DNA of 64,000 nucleotides from Streptomyces sp. CB03234 (GCF_001905885.1 NZ_LIYH01000002.1:1045591-1109590), one strand, 5' to 3'. Positions 41,547 to 52,175 are shown, counted from the first letter of the stretch. Notes: generated by a model from the letters alone, not told the origin. Translations and numbers: made by a program.

Positions 41547-43298
41547 ATGCGAAGGTCAGCAGTGGCCGCTCTCGCGGTCGTCAGCAGTGCCAGCCTGCTC
41601 CTCGCGGGCTGCAGCAAGGCGGACGACGGCCAGGACGGCGCGAAGGGCAATGCCAAGGCGAACGCGGCGACGACCGGTGTCGTCAACGCCTCGGACGCGA
41701 AGGGCGGTACGGTCACCTACGCGATGGCCGACGCCCCCGAGTCGTTCGACCCGGGCGACACGTACTACTCCTTCATCTACAACTTCAGCCGGCTGTACGC
41801 GCGCCCGCTGACGACCTTCAAGCCGGGCCCCGGCGAGAAGGGCAACGAGCTGGTCCCCGACCTCGCCGCGGGCCTCGGGGTCCCCAGCGACGGCGGCAAG
41901 ACCTGGACGTACAAGATCCGTCCGGGCGTCAAGTACAGCGACGGCACGCCGGTCACGGCCAAGGACGTCAAGTACGCCGTCGAGCGCTCGAACTTCGCGC
42001 GTGACGTGCTCTCCAACGGTCCCAACTACTTCCAGACGCTGCTGGCCGACGGGGACAAGTACAAGGGCCCCTACAAGGACAAGAGCGACAAGGGCCTGTC
42101 GTCCATCCAGACGCCGGACGACCACACGATCGTCTTCAAGCTGAAGGAACCGTTCGCGGACTTCGACTACCTGGTCAGCGCCCCGCAGACCGCCCCGGTG
42201 CCGAAGGCCAAGGACAAGGGCGCGGACTACACCAAGTCCATCCTCTCCTCGGGCTCGTACAAGTTCGAGACCTACCAGGACGGCAAGCAGGTCGTCCTCG
42301 TCCGCAACGAGCACTGGGACGCCAAGACCGACCCGCTGCGCAAGCAGTACCCGGACAAGATCGTCCTGAACCTGAAGGTCAACCAGTCGACCATCGACAA
42401 GGACCTGATGGCCGGCGAGATCATCGCCGACCTCAAGGGCGGTGGCGTCGACGCCCAGACGCAGGCGCAGATCCTCGCCAAGGAGGACCTGAAGGCCAAC
42501 ACCGACAACGCGCTCGGCGGCCGGCTCGCCTACATGGCGATCAACACCAAGGTGAAGCCGTTCGACAACGTCGAGTGCCGCAAGGCCGTGCAGTACGCCA
42601 TCGACAAGGTCTCCGTGCAGACCTCGATGGGCGGGCCGATCCGCGGTGAGATCGCCACGACGGTGATGCCGAACGACCTCCCCGGCCACCAGAAGTTCGA
42701 CCTGTACCCCACCGAGGGTCACAAGGGCGACATCGCCAAGGCCAAGCAGCACCTGCAGGCGTGCGGCCAGGAGAAGATCTCCACCTTCATCTCCGCCCGC
42801 AGTGAGCGCCAGACCGAGATCGACGCCGCCACCGCCGTCGTCGCGTCGCTGAAGAAGGTCGGCATCGACGCCAAGATCAAGCAGTACCCGGGCAGCAAGT
42901 ACTTCACCGACTACGCCGGTGTCCCGTCCTTCACCAAGAAGGAGAACATCGGCCTGATCATGATGCAGTGGGGCGCCGACTGGCCGACCGGCTACGGCTA
43001 CCTGAAGCAGATCGTGCACGGCAAGGCCATCGGCCAGTCCGGCAACACCAACCTCTCCGAGCTGGACGACCCGACGGTCAACAAGCTCCTGGACTCGGCC
43101 ATCGCCAACACCGACAAGGCGGCGCGTGACGCGGCGTACGTCGAGGTCGACAAGAAGGTCATGGAGCAGGCGGTCATCGTCCCGCTGACCTACTTCAAGG
43201 TCCTGAACTACCGCTCGCCGCACGGCACCAACATGGCCGCCTCGGCGGCCTGGAGCGGTCAGTACGACTACCTCAACATCGGCACCACGAAGAAGTAG
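41547..43298 (+). CDS. Oligopeptide ABC transporter substrate-binding lipoprotein
   Basis: This 583-residue lipoprotein has signal and lipobox SASLLLAGCSK (Cys near residue 21). The SBP_bac_5 domain shows KGGTVTYAMADAPESFDPG and YKIRPGVKYSDGTPVTAKD, typical of DppA/OppA proteins that deliver peptides to the membrane complex. It is unusually lysine-rich relative to its neighbours, in line with abundant extracellular proteins. ATG 41547 has AGGGGAG ten bases upstream. A 14-bp hairpin separates it from the next permease, which should let it be made in excess. Confidence 0.94.
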   Translation: MRRSAVAALAVVSSASLLLAGCSKADDGQDGAKGNAKANAATTGVVNASDAKGGTVTYAMADAPESFDPGDTYYSFIYNFSRLYARPLTTFKPGPGEKGNELVPDLAAGLGVPSDGGKTWTYKIRPGVKYSDGTPVTAKDVKYAVERSNFARDVLSNGPNYFQTLLADGDKYKGPYKDKSDKGLSSIQTPDDHTIVFKLKEPFADFDYLVSAPQTAPVPKAKDKGADYTKSILSSGSYKFETYQDGKQVVLVRNEHWDAKTDPLRKQYPDKIVLNLKVNQSTIDKDLMAGEIIADLKGGGVDAQTQAQILAKEDLKANTDNALGGRLAYMAINTKVKPFDNVECRKAVQYAIDKVSVQTSMGGPIRGEIATTVMPNDLPGHQKFDLYPTEGHKGDIAKAKQHLQACGQEKISTFISARSERQTEIDAATAVVASLKKVGIDAKIKQYPGSKYFTDYAGVPSFTKKENIGLIMMQWGADWPTGYGYLKQIVHGKAIGQSGNTNLSELDDPTVNKLLDSAIANTDKAARDAAYVEVDKKVMEQAVIVPLTYFKVLNYRSPHGTNMAASAAWSGQYDYLNIGTTKK

Positions 43299-43322
43299 CC
43301 CCGGAAGGCAGGTGAAGGCATT

Positions 43323-43366
43323 GGTGCCCGCGGGCCCCCGCATCCACGGTGCGGCCCGCGGGCACC
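43323..43366 (+). promoter_or_regulatory. 14-bp perfect hairpin between binding-protein and permease genes
   Basis: Arms GGTGCCCGCGGGCC and GGCCCGCGGGCACC pair perfectly around a 16-base loop, 24 bases after the binding-protein stop and 14 before the permease GTG. Such structures stabilise the upstream message or attenuate read-through. Confidence 0.75.
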
Positions 43367-43379
43367 GGCGCCGGTCCCC

Positions 43380-44387
43380 GTGATCTCGTACATCATCCGC
43401 CGGCTGATCGCGGCAGTGATCCTGCTGCTGGTCGTCACGGCGGTCACCTTCGGCATCTTCTTCATCCTGCCGAAGCTGGCCGGCCAGACCGCCGATCAAC
43501 TGGCCCAGCAGTACATCGGCAAGAACCCCACGCCCGAGGACATCGAGGCGGTCAAGCGGAACCTTGGCCTCGACGACCCGGTCTACCTGCAGTACTGGGA
43601 CTTCATCAAGGGGATCGTCACCGGCGCCACCTATGAGCGGGGCCCCACCACCGTCCAGTGCGACGCGCCCTGCTTCGGCTACTCCTTCAAGAACAACCTG
43701 GAGGTCTGGCCGCAGCTCGTCGACCGGCTGCCGATCACCGTCTCGCTCGCCATCGGCGCGGCCGTGCTGTGGCTGGTCTCCGGCATCGTCGTCGGCGTCA
43801 TCTCCGCCCTCAAGCCCGGCTCGTTCTTCGACCGGGCCGCCATGGGCGGCGCGCTCGCCGGTGTCTCGCTGCCCATCTTCTTCACCGCCCAGCTGTTCCT
43901 GCTGCTCTTCAGCTACAAGCTGGAGATCTTCGGCCGGACGTACGTCCCGTTCACCGAGAACCCCTCGCAGTGGGCCAACACCCTGTTCCTGCCGTGGTGC
44001 TCGCTCGCCCTGCTGTACGCGGCGATCTACGCCCGCCTCACCCGGTCCGGGATGCTGGAGGCGATGAGCGAGGACTTCATCCGCACCGCCCGCGCCAAGG
44101 GCATGCGCGAGCGGCGGGTCGTCGCCAAGCACGGTCTGCGGGCCGCGCTCACCCCGATCGTCACCGTCTTCGGCATGGACATCGGCCTGCTGCTCGGCGG
44201 CGCGGTGATCACCGAGTCGGTGTACTCGCTGCACGGCATCGGCGAGTACGCGGTGCAGTCGATCGTCGCCAACGACCTGCCGCCGATCCTCGGCGTCACC
44301 CTGCTCGCGGCGTTCTTCGTCGTCTTCCTCAACCTCGTGGTTGACCTTCTGTACGCCGTCGTCGACCCGCGCGTGAGGGTGTCATGA
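43380..44387 (+). CDS. Oligopeptide ABC transporter permease (DppB/OppB type)
   Basis: This 335-residue permease has six transmembrane helices, beginning with the family N-terminus MISYIIRRLIAAVILLLVV. The EAA loop is EDFIRTARAKGMRERRVV (about residues 230-247) and the C-terminal YAVVDPRVR is the usual end of DppB proteins. An insert after helix 1 (TGATYERGPTTVQCDAPCFG) adds two cysteines outside the membrane. The GTG at 43380 lacks a ribosome site and follows a strong hairpin, so translation may be weak. It overlaps the ATPase gene downstream by four bases. Confidence 0.94.
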   Translation: MISYIIRRLIAAVILLLVVTAVTFGIFFILPKLAGQTADQLAQQYIGKNPTPEDIEAVKRNLGLDDPVYLQYWDFIKGIVTGATYERGPTTVQCDAPCFGYSFKNNLEVWPQLVDRLPITVSLAIGAAVLWLVSGIVVGVISALKPGSFFDRAAMGGALAGVSLPIFFTAQLFLLLFSYKLEIFGRTYVPFTENPSQWANTLFLPWCSLALLYAAIYARLTRSGMLEAMSEDFIRTARAKGMRERRVVAKHGLRAALTPIVTVFGMDIGLLLGGAVITESVYSLHGIGEYAVQSIVANDLPPILGVTLLAAFFVVFLNLVVDLLYAVVDPRVRVS

Positions 44388-45444
44388 CCGAACTGTCCCA
44401 GCCCTCAGCACAAGCGCGCGCGTTCCTCGACGTACGCGACCTCAAGGTCCATTTCCCGACCGACGACGGCCTGGTCAAGTCCGTCGACGGGCTCTCCTTC
44501 CAGCTGGAGAAGGGCAAGACCCTCGGCGTCGTCGGCGAGTCCGGCTCCGGCAAGTCCGTCACCTCGCTCGCCATCATGGGCCTGCACCGGCTCGGCGCGC
44601 GCGGGAAGAACGTACGGATGAGCGGCGAGATCTGGCTCGACGGCAAGGAGCTGGTGAGCGCCGACCCCGACGAGGTGCGGCGGCTGCGGGGCCGCGAGAT
44701 GGCGATGATCTTCCAGGACCCGCTGTCCGCGATGCACCCGTACTACACGGTCGGCAACCAGATCGTGGAGGCGTACCGCATCCACAACAAGGTGTCCAAG
44801 AAGGCCGCCCGCGCCCGTGCCATCGAGCTGCTGGACCGCGTCGGCATCCCCGAGCCCGGCAAGCGCGTCGACTCCTACCCGCACGAGTTCTCCGGCGGTA
44901 TGCGCCAGCGCGCCATGATCGCCATGGCGCTGGCCAACAACCCCGAGCTGCTGATCGCCGACGAGCCGACGACCGCGCTCGACGTCACCGTCCAGGCGCA
45001 GATCCTCGACCTGATCCGGGACCTGCAGAAGGAGTTCGGCTCGGCGGTCGTCATCATCACGCACGACCTGGGCGTGGTGGCCGAGATCGCCGACGACATC
45101 CTGGTGATGTACGGCGGGCGGTGCGTGGAGCGCGGCCCCGTCGACAAGATCTTCTACGAGCCGCAGCACCCCTACACCTGGGGCCTGCTCGGGTCGATGC
45201 CGCGCATCGACCGGGAGCAGACCGACCGGCTCATCCCGGTCAAGGGGCAGCCGCCGTCCCTCATCAACGTACCGAGCGGCTGCGCCTTCAACCCGCGCTG
45301 CCCGTACGCGGATGTGCCCAAGGGCGGGATCACCCGCACCGAGCGCCCGGAACTGCGTGAAGTGGGCTCCGGCCACTTCTCGGCCTGCCACATGGAGCGG
45401 GAAGAGCGCACGCGGATCTGGACCGAAGAGATTGCGCCGAAGCT

Positions 45445-45448
<4 letters not shown>
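44384..45448 (+). CDS. Oligopeptide ABC transporter ATP-binding protein (DppD/OppD type)
   Basis: This 354-residue ATPase has Walker [12 protein letters not shown] (about residues 45-55), signature [13 protein letters not shown], Walker [13 protein letters not shown] and H-loop IITHDLGVV. The C-terminal oligo_HPY region has [11 protein letters not shown] and a later Cys in FSACHME, which in some family members ligate a [4Fe-4S] cluster. It starts in an ATGA overlap with the permease and ends in a GTGA overlap with the second ATPase. Confidence 0.95.
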
Positions 45449-46650
<1,202 letters not shown>

Positions 46651-47291
46651 CGCGGCCGGCCCTCCGGTTCGGTTGCCGTTGGGTCCACTCCGTGGGGCGT
46701 GTCCCCCTTCCGGGTCGCCCCCGGCACCACCCGCGCGAGGGGACGGGGGCGGAGGTTGGGGGTGCGCGGACGTAAAACGACCGAGCTTGCGGTGGAGAGT
46801 CCGCACACCCTCCACCGCAGCCCTCGGCCCCGTCCTGCCCACCGGGCGGACCCGGTCCGAACCGGTTCACGCCGGGCACCGGCCCGGGGCCCGGACCGCC
46901 CCGCCGCCCTGCCCAGCGGCCCGAGGGCACGTCCCGCAGCGCCCCGCCACGCGCCCGCCGGTGCAGGGTCACCCCTGGCAGGCCACCGGCCCGAGCCGAG
47001 TCCGCAGCCCTCGGCCCCGCCCTGCAGCGCCCCGCCTCGCGCTCACCGGCGCGGTGCGGGTGCTGTCGTGTGGGGGTAGCCGTCCGGCGGGGGCGGAGCC
47101 CCCGGGGGGAACCGCAGCCCTCGGTCCGCCCGCCGGTGCCGGCAGGCCACCGGCCCGAGCCGAGTCCGCAGCGCCCGGCGCCGCCCTGCAGCGCCCCGCC
47201 GCGCGCTCACCGGCACGGTGCGGGTGCTGTCGTGTGGGGGTAGCCGTCCGGCGGGGGCGGAGCCCCCGGGGGGAACCGGCACAATTGGGCG
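46651..47291. other. 641-bp non-coding region with imperfect 164-bp direct repeats
   Basis: The gap between the transporter operon and the TRIC gene contains two long copies described separately. A shorter relative, beginning CCGCAGCCCTCGGCCCCG near 46817, also occurs. Open frames here look like high-GC noise without ribosome sites or family similarity. The right end presumably holds the promoter of the TRIC gene. Confidence 0.6.
46977..47276. repeat. Two long direct repeats with 164-bp period
   Basis: The copies at about 46977-47112 and 47141-47276 share GGCAGGCCACCGGCCCGAGC at their starts and end with the same roughly 60-bp block. That block contains a GGGGGC-GGA-GCCCCC hairpin followed by GGGGGGAACC. 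Differences are a few substitutions. The hairpin core resembles dispersed Streptomyces REP-like palindromes. Confidence 0.8.
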
Positions 47292-47966
47292 GTGCTTCAG
47301 GAATTCTTCACCCCCTCCGTGCAACACGCGCTCGACCTCGCCGGCATCTTCGTGTTCGCGATCTCCGGCGCGCTCCTCGCCGTGCGCAAGAACTTCGACG
47401 TGTTCGGCATCGCCGTCCTCGCCGAGGTGACCGCCCTGGGCGGGGGGCTGTTCCGGGACCTGGTGATCGGCGCCGTGCCGCCCGCCGCGTTCACCGACCT
47501 CGGGTACTTCGTCATGCCCCTGGTCGCCACCGTGCTGGTCTTCTTCCTGCATCCGGTCGTGGAGCGCACCCAGGCGGCCGTGAACGTCTTCGACGCCGCC
47601 GGGCTCGGACTCTTCTGCGTCGCCGGTACGACCAAGGCGTACGAGCACGGCCTGGGCCTGACCTTCTCGGCCGTGCTGGGGCTGGCCACCGGCGTGGGCG
47701 GCGGCGTTCTGCGTGACGTACTCGCCAATGAGGTGCCGTCCCTGCTCCGCTGGGACCGGGACCTCTACGCGGTGCCCGCCATCGTGGGCGCCACGATGGT
47801 CGCGCTGTGCATCCGCTTCGAGATGCTGAACCCGTTCACCAGTGGCCTGGCGGCCCTCACCACGTTCCTGCTCCGCCTCCTCGCGATGCGCTTCCACTGG
47901 CGGGCGCCCCGTGCCTGGAACCGCCGTTCCGCCGCCACGGAGGAGCCCGAGAAAGCTACCGCTTAG
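47292..47966 (+). CDS. TRIC-type cation channel family protein (formerly UPF0126)
   Basis: This 224-residue membrane protein has seven predicted helices and an internal repeat. Each half has a Gly-rich kink, EVTALGGGLFRDLVIG (about residues 44-59) and GLATGVGGGVLRDVLANEVP (about 134-153), which in solved prokaryotic TRIC proteins line the pore of trimeric potassium-permeable channels. GTG 47292 has no ribosome site and lies close to the end of the repeat block, so the message may be leaderless. Residues after about 200 form a basic cytoplasmic tail. Confidence 0.9.
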   Translation: MLQEFFTPSVQHALDLAGIFVFAISGALLAVRKNFDVFGIAVLAEVTALGGGLFRDLVIGAVPPAAFTDLGYFVMPLVATVLVFFLHPVVERTQAAVNVFDAAGLGLFCVAGTTKAYEHGLGLTFSAVLGLATGVGGGVLRDVLANEVPSLLRWDRDLYAVPAIVGATMVALCIRFEMLNPFTSGLAALTTFLLRLLAMRFHWRAPRAWNRRSAATEEPEKATA

Positions 47967-47992
47967 TAGTTTCCTGTTGTACTGTGCCGGGC

Positions 47993-48811
47993 ATGGACAG
48001 CGAGTTCGACCGCGACACCGCGGTGACCCTCCGGGAGCCCGGCGTCTACGACGCGGAGCTCTCCGCCGGCTGGACGATCATCCAGGCCGTCAACGGCGGC
48101 TACCTGCTCGCCCTGCTCGGCCGCGCCCTCGGCGACGCCCTGGCGCACCCCGACCCGTTCACGATCTCGGCGCACTACCTGACGCCGTCCGTGCCGGGCC
48201 CCGCCGTGATCCGGACCGAGACGGTCCGTACCGGCCGTACGCTCTCCACCGGCCAGGCCTCGCTCTTCCAGTACGCGCAGGACGGCACCGAGGTCGAGCG
48301 CATCCGGGTCCTCGCCTCCTACGGCGACCTGGACGCCCTCCCCGACGACGTACGGACGACGGCCAAGCCGCCCGCCATCCCGCCGCGCGAGCACTGCCTC
48401 GGCCCGTCCGACGGGCCGGCTCCCATCCCCGGCTCCTCCGCCATCACAGAGCGCCTCGACATCAAGCTCGACCCCACCACCCTGGGCTGGGCCGTCGGCG
48501 CCCCCTCCGGCAAGGGCGAGATGCGCGGCTGGTTCGGCCTGGCCGACGGCCGCGAGCCCGACCCGCTGTCGCTGCTGCTCACCGTCGACGCCCTGCCCCC
48601 GACCTCCTTCGAGCTCGGCCTCACCGGCTGGACCCCGACCGTCGAGCTCACCACCCACATACGCTGCCGCCCCGCCCCCGGCCCGCTGCGGGTCTCCATC
48701 ACCACCCGCAACCTGGCCGGCGGTTTCCTGGAGGAGGACGCGGAAGTGTGGGACAGCGCCGACCGGCTGGTCGCCCAGTCCCGTCAACTCGCGCGCGCAC
48801 CACGGGGTTAA
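47993..48811 (+). CDS. Thioesterase family protein (double hot-dog, TesB-like)
   Basis: This 272-residue protein matches the acyl-CoA thioesterase-like family with two fused hot-dog domains. The first has GWTIIQAVNGGYLLALLGRAL (about residues 26-46, with the helix after the Gly-Gly turn), and the second has the strand GLTGWTPTVELTTHIRC. The AVNGGY helix replaces the usual catalytic pattern of classical TesB, so activity and substrate are uncertain. The ATG at 47993 lacks a ribosome site and has TACTGT about ten bases upstream, suggesting a leaderless transcript. A WYL regulator follows 10 bases downstream. Confidence 0.82.
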   Translation: MDSEFDRDTAVTLREPGVYDAELSAGWTIIQAVNGGYLLALLGRALGDALAHPDPFTISAHYLTPSVPGPAVIRTETVRTGRTLSTGQASLFQYAQDGTEVERIRVLASYGDLDALPDDVRTTAKPPAIPPREHCLGPSDGPAPIPGSSAITERLDIKLDPTTLGWAVGAPSGKGEMRGWFGLADGREPDPLSLLLTVDALPPTSFELGLTGWTPTVELTTHIRCRPAPGPLRVSITTRNLAGGFLEEDAEVWDSADRLVAQSRQLARAPRG

Positions 48812-48821
48812 TGTCCGGGGG

Positions 48822-49805
48822 GTGAAGTCCGACCGGCTGCTCTCCATCCTCCTCCTGCTCCAGACGCGGGGCCTGGTCCCCGCCACCGAGCTCGCCGAGC
48901 GCCTCGACGTCTCCGTACGCACCATCTACCGGGACGTCGAGGCGCTCTCCGCGTCCGGCGTGCCCGTCTACGCCGAGCGGGGCCGGCACGGTGGCATCGC
49001 GCTGCTGGCCGGGTTCCGTACGGACGTCACCGGCCTGACCGCCGACGAGTCACGCGCCCTGTTCGTGCTCGCCGCCGAGGGCGCCCACGCCGCGCTCGGG
49101 CTCGACCGGGCCCTCGGCTCCGCGCTGCGCAAAGTCATGGCCGCCCTGCCGGAACCGCACCGCCCGGCGGCCGAGTTGACCAGCCGCCGTATCCTCGTCG
49201 ACCCGGACCGCTGGCTGCGCGGGCCGAGCCCGGCCGTCGACCTGGACGTCCTGCACGACGCCGTGTTCACGGACCGGCGGCTGCGGCTGCGCTACCGCCA
49301 CAGCGGTACGGAGGCGGCCAGGACGTACACGGTCGATCCGTACGGGCTCGTGGTCAAGGCGGGCGTCTGGTACCTGGTCGCCGACCACCGCGGCGCGCCC
49401 CGCCTCTACCGGGCGGACCGGATCCGGCGGGCGACCGTCACTGAGGATCCTGTGCGGCGGCGCGCCGGGGCGGAACTGGCGGAGGTGTGGGAGGCGCTGC
49501 GCAGGCAGGTGGAGGAGCGGCCGGCGGGGCTGCGCGTACGGGCCCGGGTGGAGGCGTCGCGCCTCGACCTGTTCGTACGGATCCATGGCGCCCAACTCGT
49601 GCGGGAGCCGGAGCCGGCGGGGGAGTGGGCGCGGGTCGAGCTCGCCTTCCCGGACGTGCCGCACACCCGCGCGCTGCTGGCCTTCGGGCCCAGCCTGGAG
49701 GTCCTCGACCCGCCCGAGGTGCGGGCCGAACTGGCGCGGCGGGCGGCGGCGGTTCTCGCGTTGTACGGGGACGTCAGTCCAGCCAGTGACGGCGCCCCAG
49801 ACTGA
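48822..49805 (+). CDS. WYL-domain transcriptional regulator
   Basis: This 327-residue regulator has an N-terminal HTH_11 domain (LLQTRGLVPATELAERLDV, then SVRTIYRDVEAL) and a WYL ligand-binding domain in the middle (GVWYLVADHRGAPRLYRADR, about residues 185-205), plus a WCX C-terminal extension. WYL proteins bind nucleic acids or small ligands and control diverse genes. It probably regulates itself or the thioesterase gene just upstream. GTG 48822 is preceded by a run of G. Its last 32 bases overlap the convergent TetR gene. Confidence 0.9.
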   Translation: MKSDRLLSILLLLQTRGLVPATELAERLDVSVRTIYRDVEALSASGVPVYAERGRHGGIALLAGFRTDVTGLTADESRALFVLAAEGAHAALGLDRALGSALRKVMAALPEPHRPAAELTSRRILVDPDRWLRGPSPAVDLDVLHDAVFTDRRLRLRYRHSGTEAARTYTVDPYGLVVKAGVWYLVADHRGAPRLYRADRIRRATVTEDPVRRRAGAELAEVWEALRRQVEERPAGLRVRARVEASRLDLFVRIHGAQLVREPEPAGEWARVELAFPDVPHTRALLAFGPSLEVLDPPEVRAELARRAAAVLALYGDVSPASDGAPD

Positions 49806-50391
49806 TCAGCCGCAACTGCCGGCGGGCCGTCCGCGCCACCCGGTTCCAGTCGCCGGGAGGCGTCGCCAGGAACGCCGAGGCCGTCATCACCATGTGGTCG
49901 ACGTACAGCCCGGCGAGCATGAGCAGGTCGTCCCGCTCCCAGCCGTCGCTCTCGGGGTGCTTGGCCAGCTCGTCGGCCACCTCCCGGGCGAACCGGTCGA
50001 GTTGGCCGCCGATCGCCTCTCGTACGGGTGCCACGCCGCCGTGCCGTTCGCGGGCGATGAACCGGACGTGTGCGGGGTACTCGTGTACGAGCCCGGCGAT
50101 CAACTCGACGGTGGCGGCGATCCGTTCGTCACTGTCGCCGGTCGCCGCCAGGGTCGTACGGATCGTGCCGTGCAGGCTGCCGAGGGCCTCGTCGACGAGG
50201 GCGATGCCGAGGTCCGCGGTGTCGCGGAAGTGCCGGTAGAAGGCCGCCGGGGCGACGCCGACCGCGCGGGTCACCTCCCGCAGGCCGAGACTGCTCAGGC
50301 TCTGCTCCTCCAGCAGGTGGAGGGCGGCGTCCAGGAGGGCCTGACGGGTCTTCTGCTTCTGGGCCTGCCGGATCCCGGAGGTGTGACTCAT
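49774..50391 (-). CDS. TetR-family regulator
   Basis: This 205-residue repressor has a TetR_N helix-turn-helix (KTRQALLDAALHLLEEQ, GLREVTRAVGVAPAAFYRHF, residues about 13-55) and an all-helical ligand domain. AFYRHFRD is typical of the fatty-acid- and lipid-responsive subgroup, but the ligand is not identified. ATG 50391 lies seven bases from the first of two identical operator-like repeats. The second lies just before the divergent small membrane-protein operon, so it likely represses itself and those genes. Confidence 0.92.
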   Translation of the reverse strand: MSHTSGIRQAQKQKTRQALLDAALHLLEEQSLSSLGLREVTRAVGVAPAAFYRHFRDTADLGIALVDEALGSLHGTIRTTLAATGDSDERIAATVELIAGLVHEYPAHVRFIARERHGGVAPVREAIGGQLDRFAREVADELAKHPESDGWERDDLLMLAGLYVDHMVMTASAFLATPPGDWNRVARTARRQLRLISLGRRHWLD

Positions 50392-50397
50392 GTCATT

Positions 50398-50469
50398 CAG
50401 TAAACAACTGTTCTCCTGACTGCTCCAGTGCCGGGCTCGATAGACTGGGTAGTCAGTGAACAACTGTTC
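50398..50469. promoter_or_regulatory. Two direct operator-like repeats between divergent genes
   Basis: CAGTAAACAACTGTTC (50398-50413) and CAGTGAACAACTGTTC (50454-50469) differ by one base. Each contains the dyad GAACA-AC-TGTTC (AAACA in the first). They flank the divergent promoter of the TetR gene and the 48-residue membrane protein gene, one near each start, as expected for binding by the TetR product. Confidence 0.75.
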
Positions 50470-50508
50470 CGATTTCCAACTCCGCTGAGGACCGAGGGAG
50501 GTCATCGG

Positions 50509-50655
50509 ATGTTCTTCATCGTCGCCGCCCTGCTCATGCTGGGCGTCGTCCTCGGGACCGTGGCACACGTGCCGCTCCCGGTCACCCTCGTCGCCGCCAC
50601 CGTCATCGGTGTCTGGCTGCTGATCTTCGCCGTCCGGGAACGACAGCACCGCTGA
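50509..50655 (+). CDS. Small membrane protein (48 residues)
   Basis: This 48-residue protein has two hydrophobic stretches (residues about 2-21 and 25-42) joined by HVPLP, ending in a basic RERQHR tail, so it should be a small two-helix membrane protein. It was accepted because GGGAGG lies seven bases before the ATG and it sits in a TetR-controlled divergent arrangement. I recognise no family. The DUF4190 gene begins 10 bases after its stop, so the two are one operon. Confidence 0.75.
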   Translation: MFFIVAALLMLGVVLGTVAHVPLPVTLVAATVIGVWLLIFAVRERQHR

Positions 50656-50665
50656 GGAGACCACC

Positions 50666-50935
50666 ATGCGACTCGCCGCAGTCCGCTCTCATGCCGTCGG
50701 CACCCGTGACGCCGACGGGATGGCCGTCGCCGCGTTCGTCCTGGGGCTGGTGGGCCTGCTGGTGATGAACATCGTGCTCGGCCCGATCGCCATCGGCCTC
50801 GCCGTCCTCGCCCTGCGGCGCGACACCGCGCGCCGGGGGCGGGCCCTGCTCGGGCTCGGCCTCGGCGTCGCCGACCTCGTCGTGCTGGCCGCGCTGGTCA
50901 CACTGGACGGCACGGTGTCGTGGAGCATCGCCTGA
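50666..50935 (+). CDS. DUF4190-type small membrane protein
   Basis: This 89-residue protein matches DUF4190, which has two transmembrane helices around a short loop. MAVAAFVLGLVGLLVMNIVL and GPIAIGLAVLALRR form the first unit, and RRGRALLGLGLGVADLVVLA the second, with the usual conserved glycines. Role unknown. GAGGAG lies six bases upstream of the ATG. It is probably co-transcribed with the preceding small membrane protein and repressed by the divergent TetR. Confidence 0.85.
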   Translation: MRLAAVRSHAVGTRDADGMAVAAFVLGLVGLLVMNIVLGPIAIGLAVLALRRDTARRGRALLGLGLGVADLVVLAALVTLDGTVSWSIA

Positions 50936-51005
50936 CGGCCCGCTGCGATACGGCCGGTACGGCGCTGATCCTTCGCGGCCGGGGGGCTCGTAGAATCGTT
51001 GCACC

Positions 51006-52175
51006 ATGGCTTACCTCGACCACGCCGCGACCACTCCGATGCTGCCGGAGGCGATCGAGGCGATGACCGCCCAGCTCGCCGTGACGGGCAACGCGTCCTC
51101 GCTGCACGCCGCCGGCCGCCGGGCCCGCCGTACCGTCGAGGAGGCCCGCGAGGCCCTCGCCGACGCGCTCGGGGCGCGCCCCAGCGAGGTCGTCCTGACC
51201 TCCGGCGGCACCGAGGCGGACAACCTCGCCGTCAAGGGCCTGTACTGGGCCCGCCGGGACGCCGACCCGCGCCGCGTGCGGGTGCTGGCCAGCCCCGTCG
51301 AGCACCACGCCGTCCTCGACGCCGTGCACTGGCTCGGCGAGCACGAGGGCGCCACCGTCGAGTACCTGCCCGTCGACCGGTACGGGCGCGTGCACCCCGA
51401 GGCGCTCCGGGACGCCATCGAGCGCGACCCGTCGAGCGTCGCCCTCGCCACCGTGATGTGGGCCAACAACGAGATCGGCACCGTCATGCCGGTACGTGAA
51501 CTGGCCGAGGTGGCACGGGACTTCGACGTACCGCTGCACTCCGACGCCGTCCAGGCCTTCGGCCAGGTCCCGGTCGGCTTCGCCGACTCCGGGCTCGCCG
51601 CCATGACGGTTTCCAGCCACAAGATCGGCGGCCCCTACGGGATCGGGGCGCTGCTGCTGGGCCGCGAGTACAGCCCGGTGCCGGTGCTGCACGGCGGCGG
51701 CCAGGAGCGCCACGTCCGTTCCGGCACCCTCGACGTCCCGGCCGTCGCCGCCTTCGCGGTGGCGGGGCGGCTGGCCGCCGAGCGCCGCGAGGGGTACGCC
51801 CGCGAGATCGGCGCCCTTCGCGACGAGCTGGTCGACGCCGTCGTCACGGCGGTCCCGGACGCGATCCTCGGCGGCGACCCGGCCCCGGAGGGCCGCCTGC
51901 CCGCCAACGCCCACTTCACCTTCCCCGGGTGCGAGGGCGACTCGCTGCTGCTGCTCCTGGACGCCCAGGGCATCGAGTGCTCCACCGGATCGGCCTGCAC
52001 CGCCGGCGTCGCCCAGCCCAGCCACGTCCTGCTGGCCACCGGCACCGACCCGGACCTGGCCCGGGGCACGCTGCGCTTCACGCTCGGCCACACCTCGACC
52101 CGTGCCGACGTCGAGGCGGTCGCCAAGGCGATCGGCCCGGCGGTGGAGCGGGCCCGGACGGCGGGCCTCAGCTAG
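51006..52175 (+). CDS. Cysteine desulfurase (NifS/IscS class V aminotransferase)
   Basis: This 389-residue PLP enzyme removes sulfur from cysteine as a persulfide. It has the N-terminal YLDHAATTP, the PLP-lysine segment [10 protein letters not shown] (about residues 204-213) and the catalytic Cys loop STGSACTAG (about 325-333). The nearby mnmA gene, reading in the same direction, uses persulfide sulfur to thiolate tRNA, so supplying MnmA is the likely job. An antisense amidase gene lies between them. Its 3' end overlaps that gene by eight bases. Confidence 0.94.
   Translation: MAYLDHAATTPMLPEAIEAMTAQLAVTGNASSLHAAGRRARRTVEEAREALADALGARPSEVVLTSGGTEADNLAVKGLYWARRDADPRRVRVLASPVEHHAVLDAVHWLGEHEGATVEYLPVDRYGRVHPEALRDAIERDPSSVALATVMWANNEIGTVMPVRELAEVARDFDVPLHSDAVQAFGQVPVGFADSGLAAMTVSSHKIGGPYGIGALLLGREYSPVPVLHGGGQERHVRSGTLDVPAVAAFAVAGRLAAERREGYAREIGALRDELVDAVVTAVPDAILGGDPAPEGRLPANAHFTFPGCEGDSLLLLLDAQGIECSTGSACTAGVAQPSHVLLATGTDPDLARGTLRFTLGHTSTRADVEAVAKAIGPAVERARTAGLS

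Noticed and set aside
46651..47291. Direct repeats as an insertion sequence or attachment site
   Set aside because: There is no transposase or integrase frame, no terminal inverted repeats and no tRNA gene nearby.
49774..50667. A longer TetR frame starting at 50667
   Set aside because: The extra 92 residues would cross the operator repeats and the opposite small gene. The TetR fold begins right after ATG 50391.
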